A stretch of DNA of 5,346 bases from the NCBI GenBank assembly GCA_015233515.1, contig JADFXS010000215.1, forward strand, positions 1 through 5,346, written 5' to 3'. This document shows, piece by piece, positions 1-5,258 of the stretch; positions within the stretch are counted from its first letter, which is position 1; each line of letters starts with the position of its first letter. A program made the translations under genes and the position numbers. This DNA is from Deltaproteobacteria bacterium (GTDB lineage Bacteria > Desulfobacterota > Desulfarculia > Adiutricales > JAGVGV01). Under the pieces are notes generated by a model. It was not told where the DNA came from and did no database searches. It worked only from the letters and a program-made list of their open reading frames with translations.

Positions 1-138
1 CTTAGCCGCCAAAGCCTTGGGGGATAATTTAGGATCCGGCGCCGGCGGCATGGCTGATCCCAAGTTGTACCATATAGGGAACGTCAGAAAAGCCAAACCG
101 ATTATCAGGCCGGTTATGATCTTGCCTGCATCATACAT
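1..138 (-). CDS. dsrJ: DsrJ, triheme cytochrome c subunit of DsrMKJOP (partial, N-terminal 46 residues)
   Basis: Reverse-strand reading from the ATG at 138 gives 46 residues starting MYDAGKIITG and running off the window edge, so the gene is cut by the window rather than broken. Residues about 7-20 form one hydrophobic segment (IITGLIIGLAFLTF) followed by PIWYN and a proline-rich stretch (PPAPDP). This matches the N-terminal membrane anchor or uncleaved signal of DsrJ. The haem-binding CxxCH motifs of this family would lie beyond the edge and cannot be checked. The start overlaps the dsrK stop by 8 nt (ATGTATGA), and a strong AGGAGG lies 9 nt upstream inside dsrK, which fixes the start. In the family, DsrJ sits on the periplasmic side of the complex together with DsrO. 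Identity rests on the N-terminus plus its position directly after dsrK. Confidence 0.92.
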   Translation of the reverse strand, partial: MYDAGKIITGLIIGLAFLTFPIWYNLGSAMPPAPDPKLSPKALAAK

Positions 139-1768
139 CGTCGCCATCCTCCTCCTCCCCATTCCCGTCGTCACCTCGACCGGGGATTTCTTCACCTCGC
201 AGATTATAGCTGCGTTCGTTTTCGCCCTCCATGACCAGGGCGTTAGCCACCAACTCGGTTATGCCCGCCACTTTAACTCCAGGGACCCAATAATCCATCA
301 AGGGCGGTAAGGTTGCCCGGTCCAAAGCGCAAATACAGGCCAGAGTATTGACATCGAATTTTTCATGGACATATCTAACGGCGTTAGCCCGAGGCATGCC
401 GCCCTGCATCCGGCCGACATCGTATTCGCCGGCGTTCAAACCGGACCCGCCGCCGCAGCAGAAGGTCTGTTCGCGAATAGTGTTTTCCGGCATGTCATAA
501 TAATGGTTGCAGACGTTTTTCAAAATGTAGCGCGGCTCCTCCAGCATACCCATGGCGCGTGACGGGTTGCAGGAGTCATGGAAAGTGACCTTCATATGGT
601 CGTTGCGGCCGGCGTCCAGCTTAAGTTTATTATGCCGGATCAAATCCGCCGTGAATTCGGAAATATGGACCATCTTGGTCGACGCGGCCTGTTCGAAACG
701 GGTTCCGGTCAGAGGGCTGACCGGCATTTCCAAAAAGTCGGCCGGACCGTTCATCGTGTCCATATACTGGTGGATGACCCGCCACATATGGCCGCATTCC
801 CCGCCCAGGATCCATTTTACCTTCAAGCGCTTGGCCTCGGCGTACATTTTGGAGTTCAGTCTTTTCATCATCTCATTGGAGGTAAACAGACCAAAATTGC
901 CCCCTTCGGAAGCGTAAGTACTCCAGGTGTAGTCCAGACCGATATGTTCGAACAGAAGCAAATAGCCCATGAAAGTAAAAATTCCCGGTTCGGCGAAGAC
1001 GTCGCCGGAGGGGGTGACAAATAATATTTCGGCGCCTTTGCGATTGAAGGTCGGTTCAATGGTCACACCCGTGTACTCTTCGATATCGCTCAGGAGGAAC
1101 TCGACATTGTCCTTGTAAGTATGCGGCTGGAGTCCCAGGTGATTGCCGGTCCGATAGCAGTTCGCCACCGGTGTGGCGATCCAGTCGATATTCAGACCCA
1201 AGAGATTGAGGAGTTCCCGGCCCATCATGGTAATTTCCGCGGTATCTATGCCGTAAGGACAGAAGACCGAGCAGCGCCGGCACTCGGTGCATTGGAAAAA
1301 GTAGTACCACCATTCCTTCAGAACATCTTCGGTGAGCTCCCTGGCGCCGACCATACGAGCCATGATCTTGCCGGCTAAGGTGAACTCTTTCCGGTAAACC
1401 GACCGCATTAGTTCGGCCCGGAGCACCGGCATATTCTTGGGGTCGCCGGTCCCGATGAAAAAATGGCACTTATCGGCGCAGGCGCCGCATCTGACGCAGA
1501 TGTCCATGTAGACGTGAAGCGAACGGAACCTTTTTATCCGATCATGCAACCCTTCCAGGACAATCTGTTTCCAGTTGGCGGGTAGTTTCCAATCGGCCTC
1601 GAGGGGGTCCCATTTTCGGGCATTGGGCATACCCACGTAATCGAGGCTTTTAGGATTGGCCGAGTAGCAAAATGTGCCCGGCCGGATGTTGACCTGTGTA
1701 TCCATCCAACCCTTGAAGGGCGGGATATGATTGACTTTGGACAGGACGTCTGGCTTGGGGACTGCCAT
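131..1768 (-). CDS. dsrK: DsrK, HdrD-like iron-sulfur catalytic subunit of DsrMKJOP
   Basis: A 545-residue cytoplasmic iron-sulfur protein with no signal peptide or membrane segment. Two ferredoxin-type [4Fe-4S] motifs are visible: CVRCGACADKC (Cys 91, 94, 97, 101) and CTECRRCSVFC followed by P (Cys 160, 163, 166, 170). The C-terminal half carries a CCG-type domain as in heterodisulfide reductase HdrB/HdrD: Cys 400 (DSCNPSR), the pair Cys 437-438 in FCCGGGSG, and Cys 478/480 in LACICALDR. GGECGHMWR at 322-330 is a further conserved-looking Cys site. By family knowledge this subunit holds the special catalytic cluster that reduces the DsrC trisulfide, using electrons from DsrM. Full length for the family. 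ATG at 1768 is chosen because AAGGAG (1775-1780) lies 6 nt upstream, overlapping the end of dsrM; the gap between the genes is 3 nt. The last residues (NGEEEDGDDV) are acidic and coincide with the dsrJ ribosome binding site. Confidence 0.97.
   Translation of the reverse strand: MAVPKPDVLSKVNHIPPFKGWMDTQVNIRPGTFCYSANPKSLDYVGMPNARKWDPLEADWKLPANWKQIVLEGLHDRIKRFRSLHVYMDICVRCGACADKCHFFIGTGDPKNMPVLRAELMRSVYRKEFTLAGKIMARMVGARELTEDVLKEWWYYFFQCTECRRCSVFCPYGIDTAEITMMGRELLNLLGLNIDWIATPVANCYRTGNHLGLQPHTYKDNVEFLLSDIEEYTGVTIEPTFNRKGAEILFVTPSGDVFAEPGIFTFMGYLLLFEHIGLDYTWSTYASEGGNFGLFTSNEMMKRLNSKMYAEAKRLKVKWILGGECGHMWRVIHQYMDTMNGPADFLEMPVSPLTGTRFEQAASTKMVHISEFTADLIRHNKLKLDAGRNDHMKVTFHDSCNPSRAMGMLEEPRYILKNVCNHYYDMPENTIREQTFCCGGGSGLNAGEYDVGRMQGGMPRANAVRYVHEKFDVNTLACICALDRATLPPLMDYWVPGVKVAGITELVANALVMEGENERSYNLRGEEIPGRGDDGNGEEEDGDDV
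148..158 (-). promoter_or_regulatory. Shine-Dalgarno of dsrJ, embedded in the end of dsrK
   Basis: Minus-strand GGAGGAGGAGG ends 9 nt before the dsrJ ATG at 138. The same bases encode the Glu-Glu-Glu run of the DsrK tail (GGG GAG GAG GAG GAT). With the 8-nt dsrK/dsrJ overlap this points to translational coupling. Confidence 0.8.
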
Positions 1769-1771
1769 TGT

Positions 1772-2830
1772 CTACTCCTTCTCCTCTTTTTCTTCGCCAG
1801 CCGTTTCCGCGGAGGCTTCTTTTTCCACGGGTAAACCGGCCTCGATCATGAAATCGCGGAATTCATCCTCATATTCTTCATAAGTGTGTAAATGCACATG
1901 AGGGTTCCAGGGATTGACGTGCCGTACCGCCCGGCTGTTGTTGACCAGATTGCGGGTGGGGCTGAGGAAGATGCCGCCCAGGTGCATCAGCTTGCTAAAA
2001 GGAAAGTAGGCAAAAAGCACACTCACCAGGAACAGGTGAATAAAAAAGATGGCTCCGATACCTTGAGGTATGGTGGGGCTGAAATGGGCCAGACCCAAGG
2101 TCAAAGTCTTGACTCCGACGATATCCACCTTGAGGATATAGCGCATCAATATCCCGGTCGTGGCAATTGCCAAAATCAGGAAAAGAGGAAACCAGTCGTT
2201 GGCTAGGGAGATGTAGCGCACTTGCGGAATGATCACCCGACGCAAAAACAGATAAGTGACGGCCATCAGCAGAACTACGCCGCTGAGGAAAAGTCCGGGG
2301 AGCCAGACAAAAGGCCACAAGCCTATTTCCAAAAAGCCGTCCAGGCGCTCGACCAAGGCCACGCAAGCCGGGATGGGCTCGGTGAAGAATCGTAGATGCC
2401 GAAAAACGACCACTAAAAAAGACCAATGAAAAACCAGGGCAAACAGCCACAACCACTTGGCGGAGCTGTAATAAGCCCGGCCGTGGCGGAAATCCAGGGA
2501 AGTATTCCGGAATAACGACCGGAATAGAAGGATTTCTCCCAACATTCTTATAATGACCGCGCCCGTGGTGGTGGGATTGTCGATACAGTTGGTCTTGATC
2601 CAGGGCAATGACTTAGCCTGACCGCAAGTAGTGGGGATATGGAAAGGAACGGGCGATTGCCCCCACTTGACGACCCGATACACCAGCCCGACGAAGAAAA
2701 CAACCATCGCGGCATATGGGACGACTACTCCGAACAGGCTGTACATGTCCGCGGCTCCAACCCCGACCCATGGGATCAGGACGAGAGCGATTACCACGCA
2801 CAACGCAAATACAAAACCCACGAAACCCAT
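1772..2830 (-). CDS. dsrM: DsrM, membrane cytochrome b (NarI/HdrE-like) subunit of DsrMKJOP
   Basis: A 352-residue membrane protein. Hydrophobic segments are visible at about 3-25, 33-52, 126-146, 174-195, 213-232 and 259-278, so about six helices, with a polar loop at 54-88 containing CGQAKSLPWIKTNC. Histidines in or beside the helices (H135 in VFHWSF, H145 in FRHLRFF, H249 in LAHFSP, H265 in FIHLF, H283) are candidate haem b ligands. DsrM is the quinol-interacting cytochrome b of the complex and exchanges electrons with DsrK; this role is family knowledge. The tail after about residue 305 is cytoplasmic, charged and ends in GEEKEEKE. The start at 2830 has GGGAGGT (2839-2845) 8 nt upstream. 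The upstream RsbRD_N-type gene ends 16 nt earlier and dsrK begins 3 nt after the stop, so this is a tight operon. It matches the family over its whole length. Confidence 0.95.
   Translation of the reverse strand: MGFVGFVFALCVVIALVLIPWVGVGAADMYSLFGVVVPYAAMVVFFVGLVYRVVKWGQSPVPFHIPTTCGQAKSLPWIKTNCIDNPTTTGAVIIRMLGEILLFRSLFRNTSLDFRHGRAYYSSAKWLWLFALVFHWSFLVVVFRHLRFFTEPIPACVALVERLDGFLEIGLWPFVWLPGLFLSGVVLLMAVTYLFLRRVIIPQVRYISLANDWFPLFLILAIATTGILMRYILKVDIVGVKTLTLGLAHFSPTIPQGIGAIFFIHLFLVSVLFAYFPFSKLMHLGGIFLSPTRNLVNNSRAVRHVNPWNPHVHLHTYEEYEDEFRDFMIEAGLPVEKEASAETAGEEKEEKE
1775..1780 (-). promoter_or_regulatory. Shine-Dalgarno of dsrK, embedded in the end of dsrM
   Basis: AAGGAG on the minus strand, 6 nt before the dsrK ATG. 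It is also the last Lys-Glu codons (AAG GAG) of dsrM, directly before the TAG stop, so ribosomes terminating on dsrM sit on the dsrK initiation site. Confidence 0.85.
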
Positions 2831-2846
2831 ATACTATTACCTCCCT

Positions 2847-3437
2847 TCAGTGAGTCTCGACGCCATCTTCGCGAAAATCCGGCAAAACGGGCCCGTTTTC
2901 CTCTTCGGTGCATATCAATTTGGCCCGCTTCAGCAACAGGTGCAACCGGCGGTGTTCATCCTTGATCCGGATGTCGGCCAAGGTATCGCGGCAGGCACAA
3001 TAAATATCGAAAGCCATGAATAACAAATCATCTATCAGGGCTTCAAGAATAGTCAGTTGCCCGGCCACGGTATGGTCGACGACATCCTGACCCAGCTTGG
3101 TCCGGACAATGGGCTTCAGTCCGAGAATAAAAGCGATCGCCTGGGATGGGGTAAAGCTTTGGATCGCGCGCACTCTGATGATCCGATCCAGCGGCGCATG
3201 AAACTGCTCCCAATTTACGGTATTTCTGGTCGCGTTTACCGCCGGCATGGCTGTGATCAAGTGGTCCAATATTTCTTCGAGACCCGCTCGCACATTACTG
3301 CCGACCGGATTGGCGAATTCGTCTTTCTGACGACGAAGAAAAGACGCGGTATCCGCCGGATAAGTGTCGAAAATGAAATTAACCCATTTATCCAGGATAC
3401 TAACGCGATTTTCTAAAAGAAACTCTTTCAGGTCCAT
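2847..3437 (-). CDS. Stand-alone RsbRD N-terminal-type domain protein, first gene of the dsr operon
   Basis: A 196-residue soluble protein with no signal peptide or membrane segment. It looks helical throughout. Features are MDLKEFLLENRVSILDKWV at the N-terminus, the signature TPSQAIAFILGLKPIVR at about 96-112, and a basic helix near 155-175 (DIRIKDEHRRLHLLLKRAK). This pattern fits the RsbRD_N family (RsbT co-antagonist RsbRD N-terminal domain, PF14361). In stressosome proteins that domain precedes a STAS domain; no STAS domain is present here. Cysteines are at 147, 149 (CAC) and 176. The start at 3437 has only a weak AGGG 6 nt upstream. The stop is 16 nt before dsrM, so it is most likely co-transcribed with dsrMKJ. 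As far as I recall, such a gene commonly precedes dsrM in sulfate reducers. A sensory or regulatory role is an inference; a structural partner of the complex is also possible. Confidence 0.82.
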   Translation of the reverse strand: MDLKEFLLENRVSILDKWVNFIFDTYPADTASFLRRQKDEFANPVGSNVRAGLEEILDHLITAMPAVNATRNTVNWEQFHAPLDRIIRVRAIQSFTPSQAIAFILGLKPIVRTKLGQDVVDHTVAGQLTILEALIDDLLFMAFDIYCACRDTLADIRIKDEHRRLHLLLKRAKLICTEEENGPVLPDFREDGVETH

Positions 3438-3498
3438 AGCCTACCCTAAATACAGGTCCGCTTTAGAGACGGTAAAACAGGCACTGCTCGATTGCTCT

Positions 3499-3516
3499 TT
3501 TATGGCTCAGCCTAAA
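3499..3516 (-). other. Small hairpin in the 5' leader of the dsr operon
   Basis: In the minus-strand transcript TTTA-GGC and GCC-A-TAAA can pair with one bulged A and a TGA loop. It lies about 20 nt after the predicted transcription start. No U-run follows, so it is not a terminator. It may be incidental. Confidence 0.25.
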
Positions 3517-3539
3517 TAACACTTGTTCGATTTGCGCGG

Positions 3540-3569
3540 TATATAGCATAAGCCCGACCTGGGCGTCAA
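3540..3569 (-). promoter_or_regulatory. Sigma70-type promoter for the RsbRD_N-dsrMKJ operon
   Basis: On the minus strand TTGACG (3564-3569) is followed after 18 nt by TATATA (3540-3545); shifting one base gives CTATAT with a 17-nt spacer. Five of six -35 bases match consensus. Transcription would begin near 3533, leaving a leader of about 95 nt before the ATG at 3437. No better candidate was seen between this site and the gene. Confidence 0.6.
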
Positions 3570-3581
3570 GTTTTTTGACGC
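3563..3581. repeat. Perfect inverted repeat over the dsr promoter -35 box (candidate operator)
   Basis: GCGTCAA (3563-3569), a 5-nt spacer, then TTGACGC (3575-3581). One arm contains the -35 hexamer of the minus-strand promoter. The opposite arm gives a TTGACG on the plus strand, but only weak -10 matches follow it. A dimeric regulator bound here would block RNA polymerase. It could instead be a minor hairpin. Confidence 0.45.
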
Positions 3582-3653
3582 GATTTTACCAATCCTTATT
3601 TAGAGATTAAACTATCGGGTATGGTTATGCTCTATTGCGAATGCAATTTCCTC

Positions 3654-3682
3654 TTGACAAGAAACCTATATCCAGTTATCCC
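3654..3682 (+). promoter_or_regulatory. Candidate sigma70-type promoter for the binding-protein gene
   Basis: A perfect TTGACA (3654-3659), then 17 nt and TATCCC (3677-3682), which matches the -10 consensus only in its first three bases. If used, the leader would be about 400 nt long. A second possibility is TAATAT at 3749-3754 behind a poor -35 (TTATCA, 3725-3730). Neither is certain. Confidence 0.35.
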
Positions 3683-3717
3683 CTTTCGCTGAGTATCTAG
3701 CAGAGGCTAAAGAAATA

Positions 3718-3731
3718 CTGATGATTATCAG
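3718..3731. promoter_or_regulatory. FNR/CRP-like palindrome, candidate operator
   Basis: CTGAT-GATT-ATCAG is a perfect 5+5 inverted repeat with a 4-nt centre. It differs from the FNR consensus TTGAT-N4-ATCAA by one symmetric base in each half. It lies about 36 nt after the candidate -10 at 3677 and upstream of the alternative -10 at 3749, positions where a CRP/FNR-family regulator could act. Confidence 0.3.
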
Positions 3732-3863
3732 ATTATTATTAACTCCTTTAATATGAGGAACGACTAGAGAGCCCGGGCGGTTCTCCGAATATTTATCCCC
3801 CAGCCCCATGCCTTGATCCTGAACTTCCTTAACGTCAAGCCGCGTGAGTGGCGGCGGGACGAC

Positions 3864-3871
3864 GAGGAGGT
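3864..3871 (+). promoter_or_regulatory. Orphan Shine-Dalgarno-like sequence (GAGGAGGT)
   Basis: A near-perfect ribosome binding site about 220 nt before the real start of the binding-protein gene, with no ATG at a usable distance. The nearest start-like codon is GTG at 3883, which opens only a 5-codon frame closed by TAA at 3898. It may be fortuitous, a leader-peptide site or an anti-SD-pairing element of the leader RNA. Confidence 0.25.
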
Positions 3872-3957
3872 ATTATCAACAAGTGTTCTGTCATTACTAA
3901 AACTGTCGAGAAAAGCAGCCGGCTGAAGATTGCCTGTGGAAATGGGCGGTATCAATC

Positions 3958-3974
3958 GGTCGGCCTTACCGACC
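3958..3974 (+). other. Leader hairpin with an alternative pairing partner
   Basis: GGTCGG (3958-3963) pairs perfectly with CCGACC (3969-3974) across a 5-nt loop. A second CCGACC at 3985-3990 can compete for the same left arm, so two mutually exclusive stems are possible in the leader of the downstream gene. Confidence 0.3.
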
Positions 3975-4052
3975 CGGTCAACTCCCGACCAAATGCAAAC
4001 CGTTTTCCGATAACGAATGGAATGATTCTATCCTGGAACTTGAAATCATTTT

Positions 4053-4097
4053 ATGGCGAACCTAGAAATCAAGGAATCACCGGAGGTAAAAAAATGA
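4053..4097 (+). CDS. Possible 14-residue leader ORF overlapping the binding-protein start
   Basis: ATG at 4053 opens MANLEIKESPEVKK and ends at TGA 4095-4097, which overlaps the ATG of the next gene (4094-4096) as ATGA. This is the classic overlap for translational coupling. However, the mini-ORF has only a weak GGAA about 15 nt upstream, and the peptide is hydrophilic and resembles nothing I know. The frame is closed just upstream by TGA at 4041. It may be coincidental. Confidence 0.25.
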   Translation: MANLEIKESPEVKK

Positions 4098-5095
4098 CGC
4101 GAAATCACCGCATTGTCTTGATAATTCTGACTATGTTCCTCTTGACCTCTTTCTCTGCGACCCTGTCGGCGGAATCTTTGCCCCAGAGCGGTAAAGGCAT
4201 GAAAATATGGTTTGATGCCGGAGGACCTGTTGGAGAATCATACGCCACGATCGTCGCCAACGGAGCTAAACAAGCCGCCGCGGACACGGGTTGTGGGCTT
4301 GAAGTTTATTACTCCGACTGGCAGCCGCAAAAGATGATAGAAAATTTTCAAAAAGCCGTGGCGTCTAAACCGGACGGAATTGTCATAATGGGGCATCCTG
4401 GTGATAAGGCCTACCAACCATTTGTCGACGAAGCGGTGAGCAAAGGCATCATCGTGACGGCTTGTGATACCGAATTACCCGAATTACAGTCGAAGAACAA
4501 ATCAACCGGCTTTGGTTACGCCGGCGCCGACAACTATATCCGCGGAATCTCCTTGGCCACTGAAGCCGTTCGCAAATTCAAACTCAAAAGTGGTGAAAAA
4601 GCCTGGGTCTGGGGGCTTAAAGCTCAACCCACGCGTGGCCGAAGCACGGTGGGGATTATCGACGGCTTGGAAAAAGCCGGTCTGAAAGTGGATTACGTGG
4701 AAATTTCTCCGGAAGTCGATAAAGACACCGCGTTGGGTGTTCCAATTTTCACTGGTTATATGGCTAAAAATCCTGACTGTCGATTAGTGGTCATGGATCA
4801 CGGCGGCCTGACGGCGCAACTGGAAAATTTCTTCACTGCGGCCGGGATCAAACCCGGCGCTGTTCACGGCGCAGGCTTCAGCCTATCGCCGGCCACGGCT
4901 AGCGCCCTTAAAAAAGGGTACGTCGAGCTGATCGGTGACGATCAACCTTTCATGCAAGGTTATTTCGCGGTTCTGCAAGTGGTTATGGCTAAAAAGTATG
5001 GATTCTCCGGTTTCACCATCAATACCAGCGGCGGATTCGTAATGAAAGAAAACATCGACCTCATTGCTCCATTGGCGGAAAAAGGCATCCGTTAA
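4094..5095 (+). CDS. Periplasmic sugar-type ABC transporter substrate-binding protein (Peripla_BP_4/RbsB-like)
   Basis: A 333-residue exported protein. The start at 4094 has GGAGGT (4082-4087) with a 6-nt spacer, and the signal peptide begins right there: a basic RNHR, a hydrophobic core IVLIILTMFLLTSF (7-20), and likely cleavage after LSA (residue 26). The frame is open a further 82 codons upstream but that part is not protein-like. The mature part shows the two-lobe class B layout: KIWFDAGGP near 37-45, KAVASKPDGIVIMG (87-100), SKGIIVTACD (116-125), GYAGADNYIRG (141-151), KAWVWGLKAQPTRGRSTVGIIDGLEKAG (169-196), and GDDQPFMQGYFAVLQ (281-295) near the C-terminus. Such proteins capture a sugar or related small ligand in the periplasm and deliver it to a permease and ATPase; the ligand cannot be read from sequence. 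No transporter partner is seen in the 251 nt downstream. Divergent from the dsr operon. Confidence 0.9.
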   Translation: MTRNHRIVLIILTMFLLTSFSATLSAESLPQSGKGMKIWFDAGGPVGESYATIVANGAKQAAADTGCGLEVYYSDWQPQKMIENFQKAVASKPDGIVIMGHPGDKAYQPFVDEAVSKGIIVTACDTELPELQSKNKSTGFGYAGADNYIRGISLATEAVRKFKLKSGEKAWVWGLKAQPTRGRSTVGIIDGLEKAGLKVDYVEISPEVDKDTALGVPIFTGYMAKNPDCRLVVMDHGGLTAQLENFFTAAGIKPGAVHGAGFSLSPATASALKKGYVELIGDDQPFMQGYFAVLQVVMAKKYGFSGFTINTSGGFVMKENIDLIAPLAEKGIR

Positions 5096-5172
5096 TCTGA
5101 AGGCCGATAAGGGCCTCCACAGCCTGACAATCTATAATTGTATATGAATGGAATCCGACGCCTGATCAAAAC

Positions 5173-5194
5173 TCCCCGCGGCTCGCCGCGGGGA
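5173..5194. terminator. Strong GC-rich stem-loop, possible terminator
   Basis: TCCCCGCGG (5173-5181), loop CTCG, CCGCGGGGA (5186-5194): a perfect 9-bp stem about 80 nt after the binding-protein stop. On the plus strand no U-run follows. Read on the minus strand the stem is followed by GTTTTGATC, a short T-tract, so it suits termination of a minus-strand transcript arriving from beyond the window at least as well. Confidence 0.45.
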
Positions 5195-5210
5195 ACGCGC
5201 TCATCCGTAT

Positions 5211-5226
5211 GTTTTAGAACTAAAAC
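5211..5226. repeat. AT-rich inverted repeat GTTTTAG-AA-CTAAAAC
   Basis: A perfect 7+7 inverted repeat with a 2-nt centre, single copy in the window. The near-zero loop makes it more like a DNA-binding palindrome than an RNA hairpin. Function unknown. Confidence 0.3.
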
Positions 5227-5231
5227 CTTAG

Positions 5232-5258
5232 AAAAACCGGGGGTTCGGGTTTTTGGCT
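5232..5258 (+). terminator. Weak A-tract/T-tract hairpin, possible terminator
   Basis: AAAAACC (5232-5238) pairs with GGTTTTT (5248-5254). An inner CCG/CGG pairing with a bulged G would shorten the loop to six bases. The T-tract is part of the stem, as in bidirectional terminators, but the GC core is short. Confidence 0.3.

Larger units (their letters stand above)
3438..4093. other. Divergent intergenic region between the dsr operon and the binding-protein gene
   Basis: 656 nt without a convincing protein-coding gene. From left to right it holds the dsr promoter and its inverted repeat (3540-3581), a candidate plus-strand promoter (3654-3682), an FNR/CRP-like palindrome (3718-3731), an AT-rich stretch (about 3720-3755), hairpin-forming segments (3767-3785, 3839-3855, 3916-3925, 3958-3974), an orphan Shine-Dalgarno (3864-3871) and a 14-codon mini-ORF (4053-4097). 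No tRNA or rRNA was recognised. Confidence 0.7.

Noticed and set aside
17..310. 97-codon plus-strand open frame at the left edge
   Set aside because: It lies antisense to the dsrK/dsrJ junction and is explained by those genes.
325..345. The CxC (CIC) in the CCG domain of DsrK instead of the CxxC of HdrB/HdrD
   Set aside because: As I recall, other DsrK proteins carry the same CIC, so it appears to be a subunit trait and not a defect of this copy.
365..1378. Several plus-strand open frames opposite dsrK, including one of 148 codons at 578-1024
   Set aside because: They are antisense shadows of the conserved dsrK coding sequence and show no recognisable protein features.
3848..4093. An 82-codon in-frame upstream extension of the binding-protein gene
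   Set aside because: The frame is open from just after a TGA at 3845, but the signal peptide and the GGAGGT ribosome binding site both fix the start at 4094, and the extension is not protein-like.
5133..5138. A perfect TATAAT after the binding-protein gene
   Set aside because: No -35 hexamer at a suitable distance upstream; the only similar motif (CTGACA at 5124) is just 3 nt away.
5211..5226. Resemblance of GTTTTAG to the start of some CRISPR repeats
   Set aside because: Only one copy exists, with no spacer-repeat periodicity and no cas genes.
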